Source: Seonamhaeicola maritimus | Lineage (GTDB): Bacteria > Bacteroidota > Bacteroidia > Flavobacteriales > Flavobacteriaceae | Assembly: GCF_008056315.1 (NCBI RefSeq) | Contig: NZ_VRKQ01000018.1 | Coordinates: 65,772 to 129,771 of the forward strand | Direction: 5' to 3' | DNA length: 64,000 nt | Part shown: piece after piece, positions 26,542-38,200 of the stretch | Numbering within the stretch: the stretch's first letter is position 1 | How the letters are laid out: every line of letters starts with the position of its first letter | The notes under the pieces: generated by a model | Database searches by the model: none | Told to the model about the DNA's origin: nothing | What the model saw: the letters and a program-made list of their open reading frames with translations, nothing else | Translations under genes and position numbers: made by a program

Positions 26542-28317
26542 TTAAAAATTGTATAAATCTGGATTAGCAATTTCCTCAGCAGCTGGTAATGGCCAATAAG
26601 CGTGTAATGCCTCATTATAGTTTACAGCAGCTTCTTGGAATTCAGCCCAATCTGGGTCACCATCACCAATTGCTACTTCATCACAGAGCGCACCCCATTT
26701 CCAGATTAAATTACCTTCATCATTTTCCATTTGGAATGATGTTCCAACATATTCTCTTTGAGCTAATTCTTGGTAACGTTGCTTTTTAATACCCCATCTT
26801 CTTAGGTCAATACTTCTATCTCCTCCAGGACCTTCACAAGATAACTCTAATGGATACTCTTTATGTCTTAAGTGTTCTCTTAAGCTAGTAGCATCGTAAG
26901 TAAGGTTGTCATGATCATTAAAAGGAAATTCTCCAGATCCTGCAGGGCCTAATAATTGAGCCCCAGCTCTACGTCTTACTTTATTAATATAAAGCATAGC
27001 CTCATCAACATTTCCTAATTCTATCTGGCATTCTGCATAGTTTAAATAAATCTCAGCTAAACGTAGTAAGCGTTCATTAACACCAGAAATGGTTGTACCA
27101 TCTGTACCTTCAACTTCTCTTTCAGAAGCGCCAATGTCCCAATTGGTATGTTTTCTCCAGAAGCAAGTCATTTTAACATTAAAATTGGTTCCGAGGCCTG
27201 TTTTAGAGAAGCCATAGTAAGGCGTGTCATCATCATCAGCAATAGCTACTGAGTAAGACGTTCTTAACGTATATCTTCTAAATCCTGGGCTACCATCTGG
27301 TAATGTAACCATGTTTCTTTCATCAGAAAAATCTAATGGGTCATTGCGGTATTCCTGAATTAACCAGTTGGAAGCAACGCCACCCCACCAGCCTTGTTTA
27401 CCGGTAAGTAACTGGTTAACGTTAGCTGTAGAAGCTGAAGATTTACCATCTATTAAAGCAAGTGTATAAATAATTTCTATAATAGACTCTTCGTTTAACT
27501 CATCATAAGTAGTCATGTTACTCATAGGGTGTGGCGTTAATGCATAGCCATAATTATCAATAACACGTTTAAAGTATGTAGAAGCTGTAGCAAAATCACC
27601 ATCAAATAAATATGATTGCCCTAAAAGAGCTACTGCAGATCCTGATGTTACCCTACCTAAATCACTATCATCATTAGCATCTTCTAACCAAGTACTAGGT
27701 AAATTAGCTTCAGCAAATTCTAAATCGGCTCTATAAAAATCTAGAACCTCTTGAGAAGAACTTACCGCTTTATAATAACCTGTTTCAGAGGTTGGAACTT
27801 CATCCCAAATAATTACCTGACCATTATTAAAATGGTTGTGAAGGTTAAAATAAGCATAAGCTCTATGCCATCTTGCCTGTGCTAAAACTAAATTAGCATC
27901 TTCCTCGGTGTCTTCGCTACCATGAGTTCCTGCTAAGTCTTCACAAGCAGCAATTACTTGGTTGGCTCTAAAAATGGTGGTGTATAAATTAGCCCATTTG
28001 TGTCTATTAGCATCACTAGCCTCGTTAAAGGTTTGTTGGTAGTATATATTGGTGTTATTTGGTCTTTGCCAGCCATTAGCCCAAGAATAATCAGATCGAG
28101 CTAATTCATCTACCAATCTATAGCTGTTTCCATTTGAAAACGCATCGTAAACAGCATTCAGTCCATAATTTAAATCTTGTATGTTATTCCAAAATGTGGC
28201 CGGTGATATGGCATTTGGATTATCTTGTACAAGAAAATCATCTTTACATCCTGTCATAGTTAAGCAAAAGCCTATGATCAGAACAATGTTAATTTTTAAT
28301 AATTTTTTCATAATCAT
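26542..28317 (-). CDS. SusD-like nutrient-binding lipoprotein (RagB/SusD family)
   Basis: 591 residues with lipobox Cys24 and an acidic KDDF export signal. TPR-like helices (ARWHRAYAYFNLHNHF) and the C-terminal RLAEIYLNYAECQIELG segment are SusD hallmarks. It forms the lid over the adjacent SusC barrel and captures oligosaccharides. The start may be the first or the third codon (both ATG). It lies 8 bp after SusC. Confidence 0.93.
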   Translation of the reverse strand: MIMKKLLKINIVLIIGFCLTMTGCKDDFLVQDNPNAISPATFWNNIQDLNYGLNAVYDAFSNGNSYRLVDELARSDYSWANGWQRPNNTNIYYQQTFNEASDANRHKWANLYTTIFRANQVIAACEDLAGTHGSEDTEEDANLVLAQARWHRAYAYFNLHNHFNNGQVIIWDEVPTSETGYYKAVSSSQEVLDFYRADLEFAEANLPSTWLEDANDDSDLGRVTSGSAVALLGQSYLFDGDFATASTYFKRVIDNYGYALTPHPMSNMTTYDELNEESIIEIIYTLALIDGKSSASTANVNQLLTGKQGWWGGVASNWLIQEYRNDPLDFSDERNMVTLPDGSPGFRRYTLRTSYSVAIADDDDTPYYGFSKTGLGTNFNVKMTCFWRKHTNWDIGASEREVEGTDGTTISGVNERLLRLAEIYLNYAECQIELGNVDEAMLYINKVRRRAGAQLLGPAGSGEFPFNDHDNLTYDATSLREHLRHKEYPLELSCEGPGGDRSIDLRRWGIKKQRYQELAQREYVGTSFQMENDEGNLIWKWGALCDEVAIGDGDPDWAEFQEAAVNYNEALHAYWPLPAAEEIANPDLYNF

Positions 28318-28325
28318 ATTTTTTT

Positions 28326-31300
28326 TTAGAATTCAAGTTGTAAACCAGCTCTAACCTGGCTACTAATAGGATAAGTACCTTTGTCAATACCTCTGGTACT
28401 TAGACCATTATTACCAACTTCAGGGTCAAACCCATCATATCCGGTAATAGTTATAAGATTTTGTCCGGTTACATAGAAACGTAACTTAGACACTCCAATT
28501 TTTTCTAATTTGTTTTTAGGAATACTGTATCCTAATGTGATATTACGTAATCTTAAAAAGGTGCCATCCTCTAACCACATATCATTTCTACCTCTATAGT
28601 TATCATGTGTTTGAGAACCTCTATTCACAGGTATATTTGAATCCATGTTTTGAGGTGACCATTGGTGTACTAAATCTTGGTGATTACCTACTTGATAAGC
28701 ATAAGCTTTATTACCGTTCATAACTTCACCGCCAACAGCTGTATACCATTGCATAGAAAAGTCTACATGTTTGTACCAAGTGTTAAAGTTGAATCCCATT
28801 TCAAACTCTGGAGTACCAGACCCTGAATATTGTCTATCATCAAGAGTGATAACACCATCTCCAGCATCTGGGATGCCATCGCCATCAGTATCAACTGTTA
28901 AGGCATCTAGTAATCTTATGTCACCAATCTTTTGCTGTGTTGTAGGGTATTCAGCTTTATAGGCATCTAATTCCTCTTGATTTTTGATGATACCATCTGT
29001 TTTAATTAACATAAAGGCACCGGCTTCTAAGCCTTCTGTTATTACAGAAACATAATCTCTATCATTATCACCTCCAGAAATATTACTATCATCAAAGTAA
29101 ATTAATTTATTGGTGTCTGCCATTTTTGTAATGGTATTTTCATTTTTGGTAAATGTTACTCCAGCATTCCAAGACCATTTACCTTTATGACGGTAATTTG
29201 CAGCCATTTCAATACCTTGGTTAACCATATCACCAACGTTCAATACTACCTCCGCATTTTGTCCAGTTCCACCACCTACAGTTGGAGGGAGTAATACTGA
29301 GAATAACATGTCTTTTTTGTTAGTTCTATACACGTCAGAAGAGAATGTTAACTTATTATTAAAGAAAGATAAGTCATAACCGAAGTTAGTAGATTGAGAG
29401 GTTTCCCATTTCACATTTTCGTTTGCAAAACCTTCTTGAATAGCTCCATTTAATAAAGAGGCATCACTATTTCCGAAAAGATAATCGTTTTCAATTTGAA
29501 TGGTTGGCGCATAGCTATAATCGCTAATACCTTGGTTACCCGTAGTACCATAACTGGCTCTAATTTTAAACGAAGATACCGTGCTCTTTAATGGTGCCCA
29601 GAAATCTTCATCTGAAACATTCCATCCAGCAGAGAATGATGGGAAAACACCCCAAGGGTCTTTTCTAAATCTTGAAGATCCATCTCTACGTACACTACCA
29701 CTTAATAGGTACTTTCCTTTATAGTTATATTGTAGCCTTCCTAACATACCAATTAGCGTGTTTTCTCTATCTTGAGTCCAACGATTAGTTCCAGATCCCG
29801 TTTGCGGGTCTTCTAATGCATTGTTTAGTACATCTAGCTCACTACTGAATAAATCAAATTTTCTACCCCAAAACTGTGAGTAATTATATCTTTCAGCAGA
29901 ATACACAGCGGTTAACTTAATGTTGTGATTACCAAAGCTTTTGTTAAAGGTAAGAATATTTTCTAAAGTAGACTTCTTAGACTGCGTACTCTCATTGTAA
30001 ATCTGAGCTCTTTGTTGAGTTGGTATTTCATTACCTTCCCAATCATACGCCGTATACTTAGGGTTAATTCTTCTTCTTGTGGTGTTATATCTACTAATAG
30101 ATCCTCTTGTTTGGAATTTTAAATCCTTTGTGAAATTATAGGAAAGCGTTATTGCTCCATCAAAGTAATCTTGCTCTTCATGGTCTGTTTGTGCTAATCT
30201 GTATCCTAAATATGAAAGATTTGCCGCACTAGATCCTTCACCGGCTTCATCTGTTCCTAACTCACCAGCATTAATTTGCCTTTGGAAAGGGGAAAACCTG
30301 ATAATTTCTCTTGTTAATCCCCAAGGAGAATATTCTTGTTCACCTGTTCTAAACGAAATACCTGTTTGTATATCCCATTTACCTTTTGAATATGAAGTAT
30401 TAGATCTTACATTAAATCTGTCTAATCCCGATTTAATAATAGCACCTTCTTGTTTATAGAAATTAGCAGTAATGTTATAGGTTAAACCATCTTTACCACC
30501 AGAGACACGTAAACTGTGGTTTTGAATAGGCGCATCATCATTTTGTACAACATCTTTTAAACTACTATTGTTAGCTAATTGATGTCCTGCACGGTCAATA
30601 AGGGTCCAAGTATTACCATAAACACGTCCTTGTGAAGATTGAGATAATAGAAATTGCGAATACCATCTATCTTCAGATTCCATAAGAGGTGTACCTGAAG
30701 TAATAGTTTGAATACCATAATAACTGTTAATACCTACCTTCATTTGTCCTACCTTACCTTTTTTTGTGGTAATTAAGATAACACCAGCAGCTCCCCTAGT
30801 ACCATAGATTGCTGTAGAAGCGGCATCTTTTAATACGTCTATGGTTTCAACTTCCTCAATACTTAATCGTGGGTCTGTATCAAAAGGAATACCATCTACT
30901 ACATATAATGGAGAGTTAGCACCGAAAATCGAGGTTAAACCACGAATCTGTACATTAGCTTCAGCACCAGGAGCACCAGAACTAGCAGTTACAGATACAC
31001 CAGCAATCTGCCCTTGAAGTGCAGAACCTAAATCGGAGGTTGCAACATTCATAATGTCATCAGCTTTAACTTGCGCTACAGCACCAGTTAACTCTTTCTT
31101 CTTCTGAGTACCATAACCAACAACCACTACCTCATCTAAAGTAGAAAGGTCTTCCTGTAAAGATATATTAAGGGTTGTTTGGTCACCAAGTGTTATCACT
31201 TTGTCAACATAACCAAGATAGCTAAACTGAAGCTTATTTCCAGTTGCCGCATTAATCTCATAATTTCCATCAAAGTCTGTAACAGCTCCGTTAGATGTTC

Positions 31301-31475
31301 CAACAACTATTACTGTGGCTCCTGCTAGAGGTTCTCCATCGCCAGTCACTTGTCCCTTAATGGTTTTTGTCTGCGCCTGCGCCGCACTCATACCAATAGA
31401 ACAAATACATGCAATTAGAAAAGCCTTGAATTGCCACCCTTTGAATAGCGTTCTTTCAAGTAATTTGAATTTCAT
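28326..31475 (-). CDS. SusC-like TonB-dependent oligosaccharide importer
   Basis: 1049 residues. Signal peptide (ending SAAQAQ), a carboxypeptidase-D-regulatory-like domain (about 37-112, GQVTGDGEPLAGATV), the DEVVVVGYGTQKKKELTG segment before the plug, a plug domain (about 125-235) and a 22-strand barrel ending in YPISSQVRAGLQLEF. Imports oligosaccharides together with the SusD protein encoded 8 bp downstream. It is a close paralogue of the plus-strand SusC at 35210. I found no GGTAA direct repeat at the usual distance upstream on the minus strand, so this operon may respond to another signal. Confidence 0.95.
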   Translation of the reverse strand: MKFKLLERTLFKGWQFKAFLIACICSIGMSAAQAQTKTIKGQVTGDGEPLAGATVIVVGTSNGAVTDFDGNYEINAATGNKLQFSYLGYVDKVITLGDQTTLNISLQEDLSTLDEVVVVGYGTQKKKELTGAVAQVKADDIMNVATSDLGSALQGQIAGVSVTASSGAPGAEANVQIRGLTSIFGANSPLYVVDGIPFDTDPRLSIEEVETIDVLKDAASTAIYGTRGAAGVILITTKKGKVGQMKVGINSYYGIQTITSGTPLMESEDRWYSQFLLSQSSQGRVYGNTWTLIDRAGHQLANNSSLKDVVQNDDAPIQNHSLRVSGGKDGLTYNITANFYKQEGAIIKSGLDRFNVRSNTSYSKGKWDIQTGISFRTGEQEYSPWGLTREIIRFSPFQRQINAGELGTDEAGEGSSAANLSYLGYRLAQTDHEEQDYFDGAITLSYNFTKDLKFQTRGSISRYNTTRRRINPKYTAYDWEGNEIPTQQRAQIYNESTQSKKSTLENILTFNKSFGNHNIKLTAVYSAERYNYSQFWGRKFDLFSSELDVLNNALEDPQTGSGTNRWTQDRENTLIGMLGRLQYNYKGKYLLSGSVRRDGSSRFRKDPWGVFPSFSAGWNVSDEDFWAPLKSTVSSFKIRASYGTTGNQGISDYSYAPTIQIENDYLFGNSDASLLNGAIQEGFANENVKWETSQSTNFGYDLSFFNNKLTFSSDVYRTNKKDMLFSVLLPPTVGGGTGQNAEVVLNVGDMVNQGIEMAANYRHKGKWSWNAGVTFTKNENTITKMADTNKLIYFDDSNISGGDNDRDYVSVITEGLEAGAFMLIKTDGIIKNQEELDAYKAEYPTTQQKIGDIRLLDALTVDTDGDGIPDAGDGVITLDDRQYSGSGTPEFEMGFNFNTWYKHVDFSMQWYTAVGGEVMNGNKAYAYQVGNHQDLVHQWSPQNMDSNIPVNRGSQTHDNYRGRNDMWLEDGTFLRLRNITLGYSIPKNKLEKIGVSKLRFYVTGQNLITITGYDGFDPEVGNNGLSTRGIDKGTYPISSQVRAGLQLEF

Positions 31476-31962
31476 ATTTTGTTAGTTTTAAATGTTTGAT
31501 GCACAAATTTGTATAAAAAAGCGAATTTATAGGGAAACAAATGTCTTATATGCTAGTACAAAAGTTCAAAACCTTAAATTAATGTTAAATATTGAAATAT
31601 GTTAAAAAACTGATAATAAGTATATTATGTGTTTGTGTCAAGTTATTTTCAAGTGAAACTTTTGTTTTTTTGTGAAAACCATTTGGAGTTTATCCAAATA
31701 ATTCTACTGACTTCACTTGCTGCCTAAAACTAATTTCTTAAATGTTTTTCTTCAAAGGAATTTTCTTGTTTTCGAAATAAAAAAAGATGTTTTTATTTAA
31801 CCTTTATACATGCTGTAGTTGTTTACATGAAGACTGATTTATGGCTTGGTTTCATTTTATAATTATATAATTAAGGTAAATTAAGATAAGTCAAGGGTAA
31901 ATATTCAAGTAATTATATTTTATGTTCAAAGTAATTTTACAACCTTGAAATAGGTTAAAAAA
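31476..31962 (+). other. divergent intergenic region between SusC and the T9SS sulfatase
   Basis: 487 AT-rich bp with no gene. The right end (31875-31939) holds the composite AraC-type promoter of the sulfatase. The left end must contain the minus-strand SusC promoter, but I see no clear TAnnTTTG there; the nearest is an imperfect element around 31503-31514. Nothing recognisable lies between. Confidence 0.5.
31875..31939 (+). promoter_or_regulatory. composite PUL promoter (GGTAA direct repeat plus -7) of the T9SS sulfatase
   Basis: GGTAA at 31875-31879 and 31896-31900 (21-bp period), then TAATTTTA at 31932-31939 as a -7-like element. The second repeat start to -7 start distance is 36 bp. The start codon is 31963. 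Confidence 0.65.
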
Positions 31963-34929
31963 ATGAAATTAAAAAATTTGAAGATTAACGTAACTTTTTC
32001 AATGCTTTTTCTTGCATTGAATGTTTTTGCACAAACTGCGAATACACGTCCTAATGTTATTGTGATTTTAGCGGATGATTTGGGTTACGGTGATGTAGGT
32101 TTTAATAGAGATGCTTATAATAGTACGTATCCATTTCCTGCTGAAAGAGGAGTAATACCAACACCAAATATAGATGCTCTAGCTAATAACGGTATTATTT
32201 GTACAAATGCCCATGTAGCACATCCGTTTTGCGGACCAAGTAGAGTAGGCCTACTGACAGGAATTATGCCTCATAGAATTGGAGCACAATACAATTTACC
32301 TAATGATATAACTACAACATTAGGAGTGCCAACAAATGAAACCTATTTTTCTAATCTACTTCAGGGTGCCAATTATAATACGGCAGCTATTGGTAAGTGG
32401 CATTTAGGGTTTTCAGATGGTTCTTATCAACCTTTGGATAGAGGTTTTGATTATTTCTTTGGAATGCTTGGTGGTGGTAAAAACTATTTTGAAAGTATAT
32501 ATGAAGATAATTTTTATAATAGGCAAGGAGGTAGTAATCCTGTAACTAATGAATATCAAGATCCGTTATGGAGAGATAGAGATTATGTAGCAGAAAGTGA
32601 ATTTAGTGATGCCGTTGATGAAGATTATTTAACAGATGTACTTACAGATGAAGCTATCGCTTATATAGCTGCAAATGCCCCTTCATCAGACCCATTCTTC
32701 ATGTACTTATCATATAATGCACCGCATACACCATTGCAAGCTCCTGCGGCAGAAATTGCTCAGTTTAAATTAGATAATCCTAATTTTGAGAGTTTAGTAA
32801 ATAATAGTGATTATATTAAAAACTCTAACCCCGTAACCAATTTACCTCTAGAAGATCAACAAGCGAAAATAGATGAGTTAACCGATGCTCGAGTTACCTA
32901 TGCTACAATGGTTGCTAATATGGATGAAAATATAGGGAGGGTTATTGCTGAGTTACAAAAAGATATGACGGAGTATAACAACACCTTAATTATATTTTTA
33001 AGTGATAATGGCGGTTATACTTTTAGTAAAGGTGCTGTAAACTGGCCACTTGATGCTCTAAAAGGAAGTGTTAAAGAAGGTGGGCATAAAGTACCCATGT
33101 TTGTACATTGGCCAGCTCAAATTAGTACACCAACAACGTATAATCATCAATTAAGTTCTCTGGATTTATATCCAACCCTTGTGAATTTAGCAGGTAATAA
33201 CCTTATTCCAATTGATAAGACCTTAGATGGGGTAGACTTTATGGATGATTTAATTGCAGGAACAGATGCCAGACCAGATGAAACTCTTGTTATAATGAGA
33301 CCTCAAAATGGATTTCATAATGGAGGGTTATCTTCAGATAAATGGAAAATTGTTAAAACTTCTAGTGGTCAATGGAAACTATACGATATTTTAAATGATC
33401 CAGGAGAAACGACCGATTTAAGAGGTAGTGAGCCTAATGCAGAACAAATCATTCAAGACATGTTAGATGATGCTATTGCAATTGTAGCTGATTTTAAAGA
33501 TGTAAAACCATTATGGTATGATAATGATGGAAATGGTAGTGGGCATCCACATAGTTTTTTATGGAATGATGGAACATTGCCAGCGTATGACCAGTTGTTT
33601 GAAAGTCCCTTATTGCTACTTGAAAGTGAAATAAGTGAAATTAGTATCATAAGTGTAACCGATGCTGTTGAAGGAGAGATAGATGGAGTTTTTACAGTGA
33701 GTTTGCCCGAAGGTATAAATGCAGGGGAAGATATTGATGTAACTTATATTATAAGTGGAGATACCTCAAATGGTACAGATTATCCAACATTATCTGGAAT
33801 GGTAACAATAGCTAACGGAACAAATAGTGTTAATATTAATATAGCAGCTGTAGCTGATGGCCTTGATGAAACTAGTGAAACACTTACATTAACTTTACAG
33901 ACTACAACGGTTGGAAGTGTTAGTGCAACCCCTGTAAGTATTTTTGTTTTAGATGCTATTGCTCCAACAACATTAACAGCTGGAGACATTGCAATTGTAG
34001 GCTTTAAGGCAGAGGGTACTAATAATGGAACTGTGGCTTTTATGTTGTTAAAAGATATTTCGGCTACAACAAAAATTTCAATTTCCAATAGATCTTGGAA
34101 AGGAACACAGGATGGTTGGACAGGAGATTATAGTGTGGATGATGTTTGGACTTGGACAGCAGGAGCAGCTTTTAGTTCTGGTGATATTTTTAAATTAGAT
34201 TCAGACGGTCTAGTTAAAAGAGTAACCGGAGACGCCGAAGTTGTTGTGGGTACCATGTCTCATGATCATACAGGAAAGATTGTTGAAAGTAGCGATGGAG
34301 ACTTTGATATGGCAACAGGTGGTGATGGTATTCTAATTTATCAAGTAGATCCGTTTGTTTTACCAACAGACCCAAATTCAAGTTCTTGGATTACAGGATT
34401 AAACACAAATGGTGGCTGGGGAACTGGTGGAGGTAATACGTTTTGTGCGTTACCAACAGCTTTAACAAATGGGGTGAATGCCAATGCAGTTGGAACAGAT
34501 CAAGATAATGGAATTTATACAGGAGCACTTTCGGGTGCAGCTTCGCAGTTAAGAGCTAGTATAAATAATTCGGCAAATTGGTCAACTTCAGAGACTACCA
34601 ATTATAATTTATGGGCTTATAATGAAACAGCAAGTTCTGTTGCTGGTGAAATTGGCTCCTCTGGAACTTTAGGGGTTGAAGATGTATTAAGTTCAGATTT
34701 ACGTTTATATCCAAACCCTACATCAAATTTTGTTAACTTAAGTTTTAAACAGTCTATTCAGAAGTTAGAATTAGAATTAATTTCAATCACTGGCCAATTA
34801 ATTAAAAAGGTTAACGGTACCAATGCAAATAGACCAAGAATAGATGTGTCTAATTTGCCCAAAGGCACTTATATTTTGAGGATAAATGCAGACGACAAAC
34901 TAACTATTGAAAAAGTTATTAAAATTTAG
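31963..34929 (+). CDS. secreted multidomain S1 sulfatase with T9SS tail
   Basis: 988 residues: signal peptide (ending LNVFAQ), sulfatase domain (about 28-520) with formylglycine site Cys90 in FCGPSR and metal ligands in LADDLGYGD and LIIFLSDNGG, a Calx-beta-like domain (about 550-660, with NGTDYPTLSG), a further beta-rich domain of unknown function (about 668-880), and a T9SS sorting tail (LRLYPNPTSNF to IEKVIKI). Being T9SS-exported, it should act on polymer at the cell surface or outside, unlike the other two sulfatases. Likely an S1_19-type galactan sulfatase by context; subfamily not proven. Confidence 0.88.
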   Translation: MKLKNLKINVTFSMLFLALNVFAQTANTRPNVIVILADDLGYGDVGFNRDAYNSTYPFPAERGVIPTPNIDALANNGIICTNAHVAHPFCGPSRVGLLTGIMPHRIGAQYNLPNDITTTLGVPTNETYFSNLLQGANYNTAAIGKWHLGFSDGSYQPLDRGFDYFFGMLGGGKNYFESIYEDNFYNRQGGSNPVTNEYQDPLWRDRDYVAESEFSDAVDEDYLTDVLTDEAIAYIAANAPSSDPFFMYLSYNAPHTPLQAPAAEIAQFKLDNPNFESLVNNSDYIKNSNPVTNLPLEDQQAKIDELTDARVTYATMVANMDENIGRVIAELQKDMTEYNNTLIIFLSDNGGYTFSKGAVNWPLDALKGSVKEGGHKVPMFVHWPAQISTPTTYNHQLSSLDLYPTLVNLAGNNLIPIDKTLDGVDFMDDLIAGTDARPDETLVIMRPQNGFHNGGLSSDKWKIVKTSSGQWKLYDILNDPGETTDLRGSEPNAEQIIQDMLDDAIAIVADFKDVKPLWYDNDGNGSGHPHSFLWNDGTLPAYDQLFESPLLLLESEISEISIISVTDAVEGEIDGVFTVSLPEGINAGEDIDVTYIISGDTSNGTDYPTLSGMVTIANGTNSVNINIAAVADGLDETSETLTLTLQTTTVGSVSATPVSIFVLDAIAPTTLTAGDIAIVGFKAEGTNNGTVAFMLLKDISATTKISISNRSWKGTQDGWTGDYSVDDVWTWTAGAAFSSGDIFKLDSDGLVKRVTGDAEVVVGTMSHDHTGKIVESSDGDFDMATGGDGILIYQVDPFVLPTDPNSSSWITGLNTNGGWGTGGGNTFCALPTALTNGVNANAVGTDQDNGIYTGALSGAASQLRASINNSANWSTSETTNYNLWAYNETASSVAGEIGSSGTLGVEDVLSSDLRLYPNPTSNFVNLSFKQSIQKLELELISITGQLIKKVNGTNANRPRIDVSNLPKGTYILRINADDKLTIEKVIKI

Positions 34930-34952
34930 AAATAGTTTTGATTAATAGCGCA

Positions 34953-34985
34953 AAAACTCGTAACAGAAATGTTGCGAGTTTTTTG
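34953..34985 (+). terminator. intrinsic terminator after the T9SS sulfatase
   Basis: AAAACTCGTAACA (34953-34965) pairs with TGTTGCGAGTTTT (34970-34982) with one G-U pair around a GAAA loop, followed by T residues. Confidence 0.82.
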
Positions 34986-35033
34986 GTTTTAAGAGAATTA
35001 TCGTTCTGCTAAAAGCCTAGTTTTATTAAGCTT

Positions 35034-35098
35034 GGTAAAATAGTATATGTTAAGGGTAAATAATGATATTTATACTGCTGGGGCTGTATGTAATTTTA
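35034..35098 (+). promoter_or_regulatory. composite PUL promoter of the plus-strand SusCD operon
   Basis: GGTAA at 35034-35038 and 35055-35059 (21-bp period), then TAATTTTA at 35091-35098, identical in sequence and 36-bp spacing to the element before the T9SS sulfatase. It leaves a leader of roughly 100 nt before the start codon at 35210. Confidence 0.68.
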
Positions 35099-35209
35099 CC
35101 AAAAATAAATCTAGGAAACCCTTTGTTCTTATTGAGTTTTTCGATATTCATCATGAAATATCGAACAGGGTAATCCTATAATAAAAACAAGCTAATTAAA
35201 TTTAAACAA

Positions 35210-38200
35210 ATGAGATTGAAAAGCGTATTAATTACGAGAAATTTACTGAGCAAATGTTTGCTTTTTACATTTCTGTTTTTTGGTTATGTGTTACACGCAC
35301 AAACCAATAGCATAACTGTAAATGGTGTTGTTTCAGGCGAAGATGGAATGCCTATTCCAGGTGCATCTGTTATTCTGGTGAAAAATGGCAAGACAACAGG
35401 AGCAGTAACTGATTTTGATGGTGTTTATTCTTTAGAAGCTACTATAGGTGATACACTTACATTTAGCTACTTAGGGATGACTTCACAATCCTTAAAAGTT
35501 ATTGGTGCAGAACTTAATGTAGTGCTAATTGCAGAGGTGGACGAGTTAGAAGAAGTTGTTGTTATTGGTTATGGAGCCGTTAAGAAAAAAGAACTAACTG
35601 GTGCAGTAACACAAGTTAAAGCGGAAGCTTTAGAGAAAATTGTGAGTTCAGATTTAGGTTCTGCACTTCAAGGGCAAGCAGCGGGGGTTAATGTAGTAGC
35701 CTCTTCTACACCAGGAGGTGATTCAGAAATACTTATTAGGGGTATTACTTCTTTAGATAATAATACGCCACTTTATGTTGTAGATGGTATTGTGCAAGAA
35801 GGAGATCCTCGAATTCCACCAACGGATATTGAGACTATCGATATTTTAAAAGATGCTGCATCCACGGCAATTTATGGTGCTAGAGGAGCAACAGGTGTTA
35901 TTATTATAACAACAAAACAAGGGAAACCAGGGTCATTGCAAGTTAGGTATAATGGTAATTACGCAATTCAACGTAGGCAAGCCGCTGTGCCATTAATGAA
36001 TTCTGTAGAGCAAACTTATTTTGATGTTGTAACCCAAAGAAATACTGCGGGTGCACTTGATGATGAAGTAAGGCTGCAGATATTGCAAAACCCTATTCAG
36101 TTTCAAAATGAAACGAATTTAAATGATATCTTATTTAGACAAGATGTACCAACCCAAACACACAATTTAAATGTTTCTGGGGGTACAGAAGATATTACAT
36201 ATAATGTAGCGCTTGGTTTTTTCGATCAGGAAGGAATACAAGTAAATTCTGCATATCAGCGCTTTAATACTCGTGTTAATACGGTATATCAAAAAAATAG
36301 AATTAGAATTCAAACAAGTTTAGCTCTTATTCAGGATAGTAGAGATATAGCTCAAGCAAATTTATTGTCGCAAGCAATTGTATACCGTCCAACTCAAAAT
36401 GGTTTAGATTTGGATAGTTTTGATGAGCTTGAGCAAGGTGGAGATGATGTAAATCGTTTAGGTTGGGTTTTAGAAAGTTTAAGAACGGAAACAAACCAAA
36501 AAAGTGTTAGAACAAATGCTTCATTCCGCTTAGATTATGACATTACTAAAGAACTGAAAATTAGTAGTAACGTTGGTTTAACTACTTTCAACACCTTTAG
36601 AAAAGAATATAGGCCTTATCAAGAGATTTATAATACTCAGGGGATTTTACAATCGCAGCCAATAAACAGTTACATAGATAATAGAACAAATTATAATCGT
36701 TCATTAAATATTAATGCAGGTTTAACCTATCAAAAGATTATTGCAGACGATCATAAGTTTACTTTTACATTTTTTGCAGATCGTGAAAGATACCAAAATG
36801 ACGCCTTTAGAGCAAGACGTTTGGAAGCTACTAATCCTGATGCTAGAGTATTAAACTTGGCAACAGGTGACCAAAGTGTAACGTCCGGATTTGATTATAC
36901 AACTACTAGAATTGGTACTATTGGACGTGTGCTTTATGGATATAAAGGACGCTATTTATTAAGTGCCAGTGTACGTAGAGATGGTTCTTCTTTAGTGTCT
37001 TACTTAGTGTCTCCAAAAAAACAATGGGGAACTTTCCCTGGAGTGTCTTTTGCGTGGAATGCTTCAGATGAACCTTTTTGGGCCAAATACAAAAGCACTA
37101 TAAATAATTTCAAATTAAGGTTGTCTCATGGTACTATAGGTAATGATCGTGTTAGACCGTATTCATTTATTCCAGGAATAGAACAAAACATTAATTATAT
37201 AGGAAGTTCTGGTACCGATGATTTAGTGAATTTAGGAGCAACCCAACTTGATTTTGCGAATAAAACATTAAAATGGGAGTCTACTACCACATCAAATATT
37301 GGTATAGACTTAGGTTTTCTAAAAAACAAATTGACACTTACTGCAGAATACTATTATGCAGACAAAGAAGATATGTTATTCCCAGTGTTTTTACCATTAT
37401 CTGCCGGTGGTGGTAATAATGCAACGGTTACTCTTAATGTTGGTAATATGGTTAATCAAGGACTTGAGTTAACTGCTGCTTATAGAGGTAACATTGGAAA
37501 GGTAAGATTTAGAATGAATGGTACTTTTTCCACCAATGAAAACGAAGTTACCAAGATTAATGGCGATACAAATTTCCAGTTAACTAATGATTTTGGTCTA
37601 GTAGGAAGAGCACCGCAACAATCTAGAGTTACTGCTTTAGCTAAGGGTCATGAAGCGGGGTCATTCTTTCTTTGGAGAACAGATGGTATCATTGATACTG
37701 AAGAGAAATTAGCTAATTATCAGTTAATTGATAATAATGTAAGAATGGGAGATACCAGATTTGTTGATCAAAATAATGATGGTGTTTTAGATGATAATGA
37801 TCGTGTTTATAGTGGTAGCGGATTACCAAAATACGAAATAGGATATACTTTAAACTTAAATTATAGAAATTGGGATTTTTCTATGAACTGGTATGCAGCT
37901 TTAGGTCAAGAAATCATGAATGGTTTTGATGCTTGGGCATACGGATTTGGTAGACACAAAGATTTGATTTACCAATGGTCTGAGGCAAACCAAGACTCGC
38001 CAATACCTGCTTATAGAAATGATGTAAGAAGACATCCAAATTATTTAGGGTATAGTGATTTATGGTTAGAAGATGGCTCTTATTTAAGGTTAAGACAGGT
38101 GTCTTTAGGGTATGCAATTCCTAAAAGAAAAGTGGAGAAATGGGGGTTAAAATACTTAAGGTTCTATGTTAGAACACAAAACCCTTTGACCTTTACCAAA

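Noticed and set aside
33780-34088. 102-codon minus-strand frame within the T9SS sulfatase
   Set aside because: Low-complexity antisense frame over a Calx-beta-like domain; no start signal or family.
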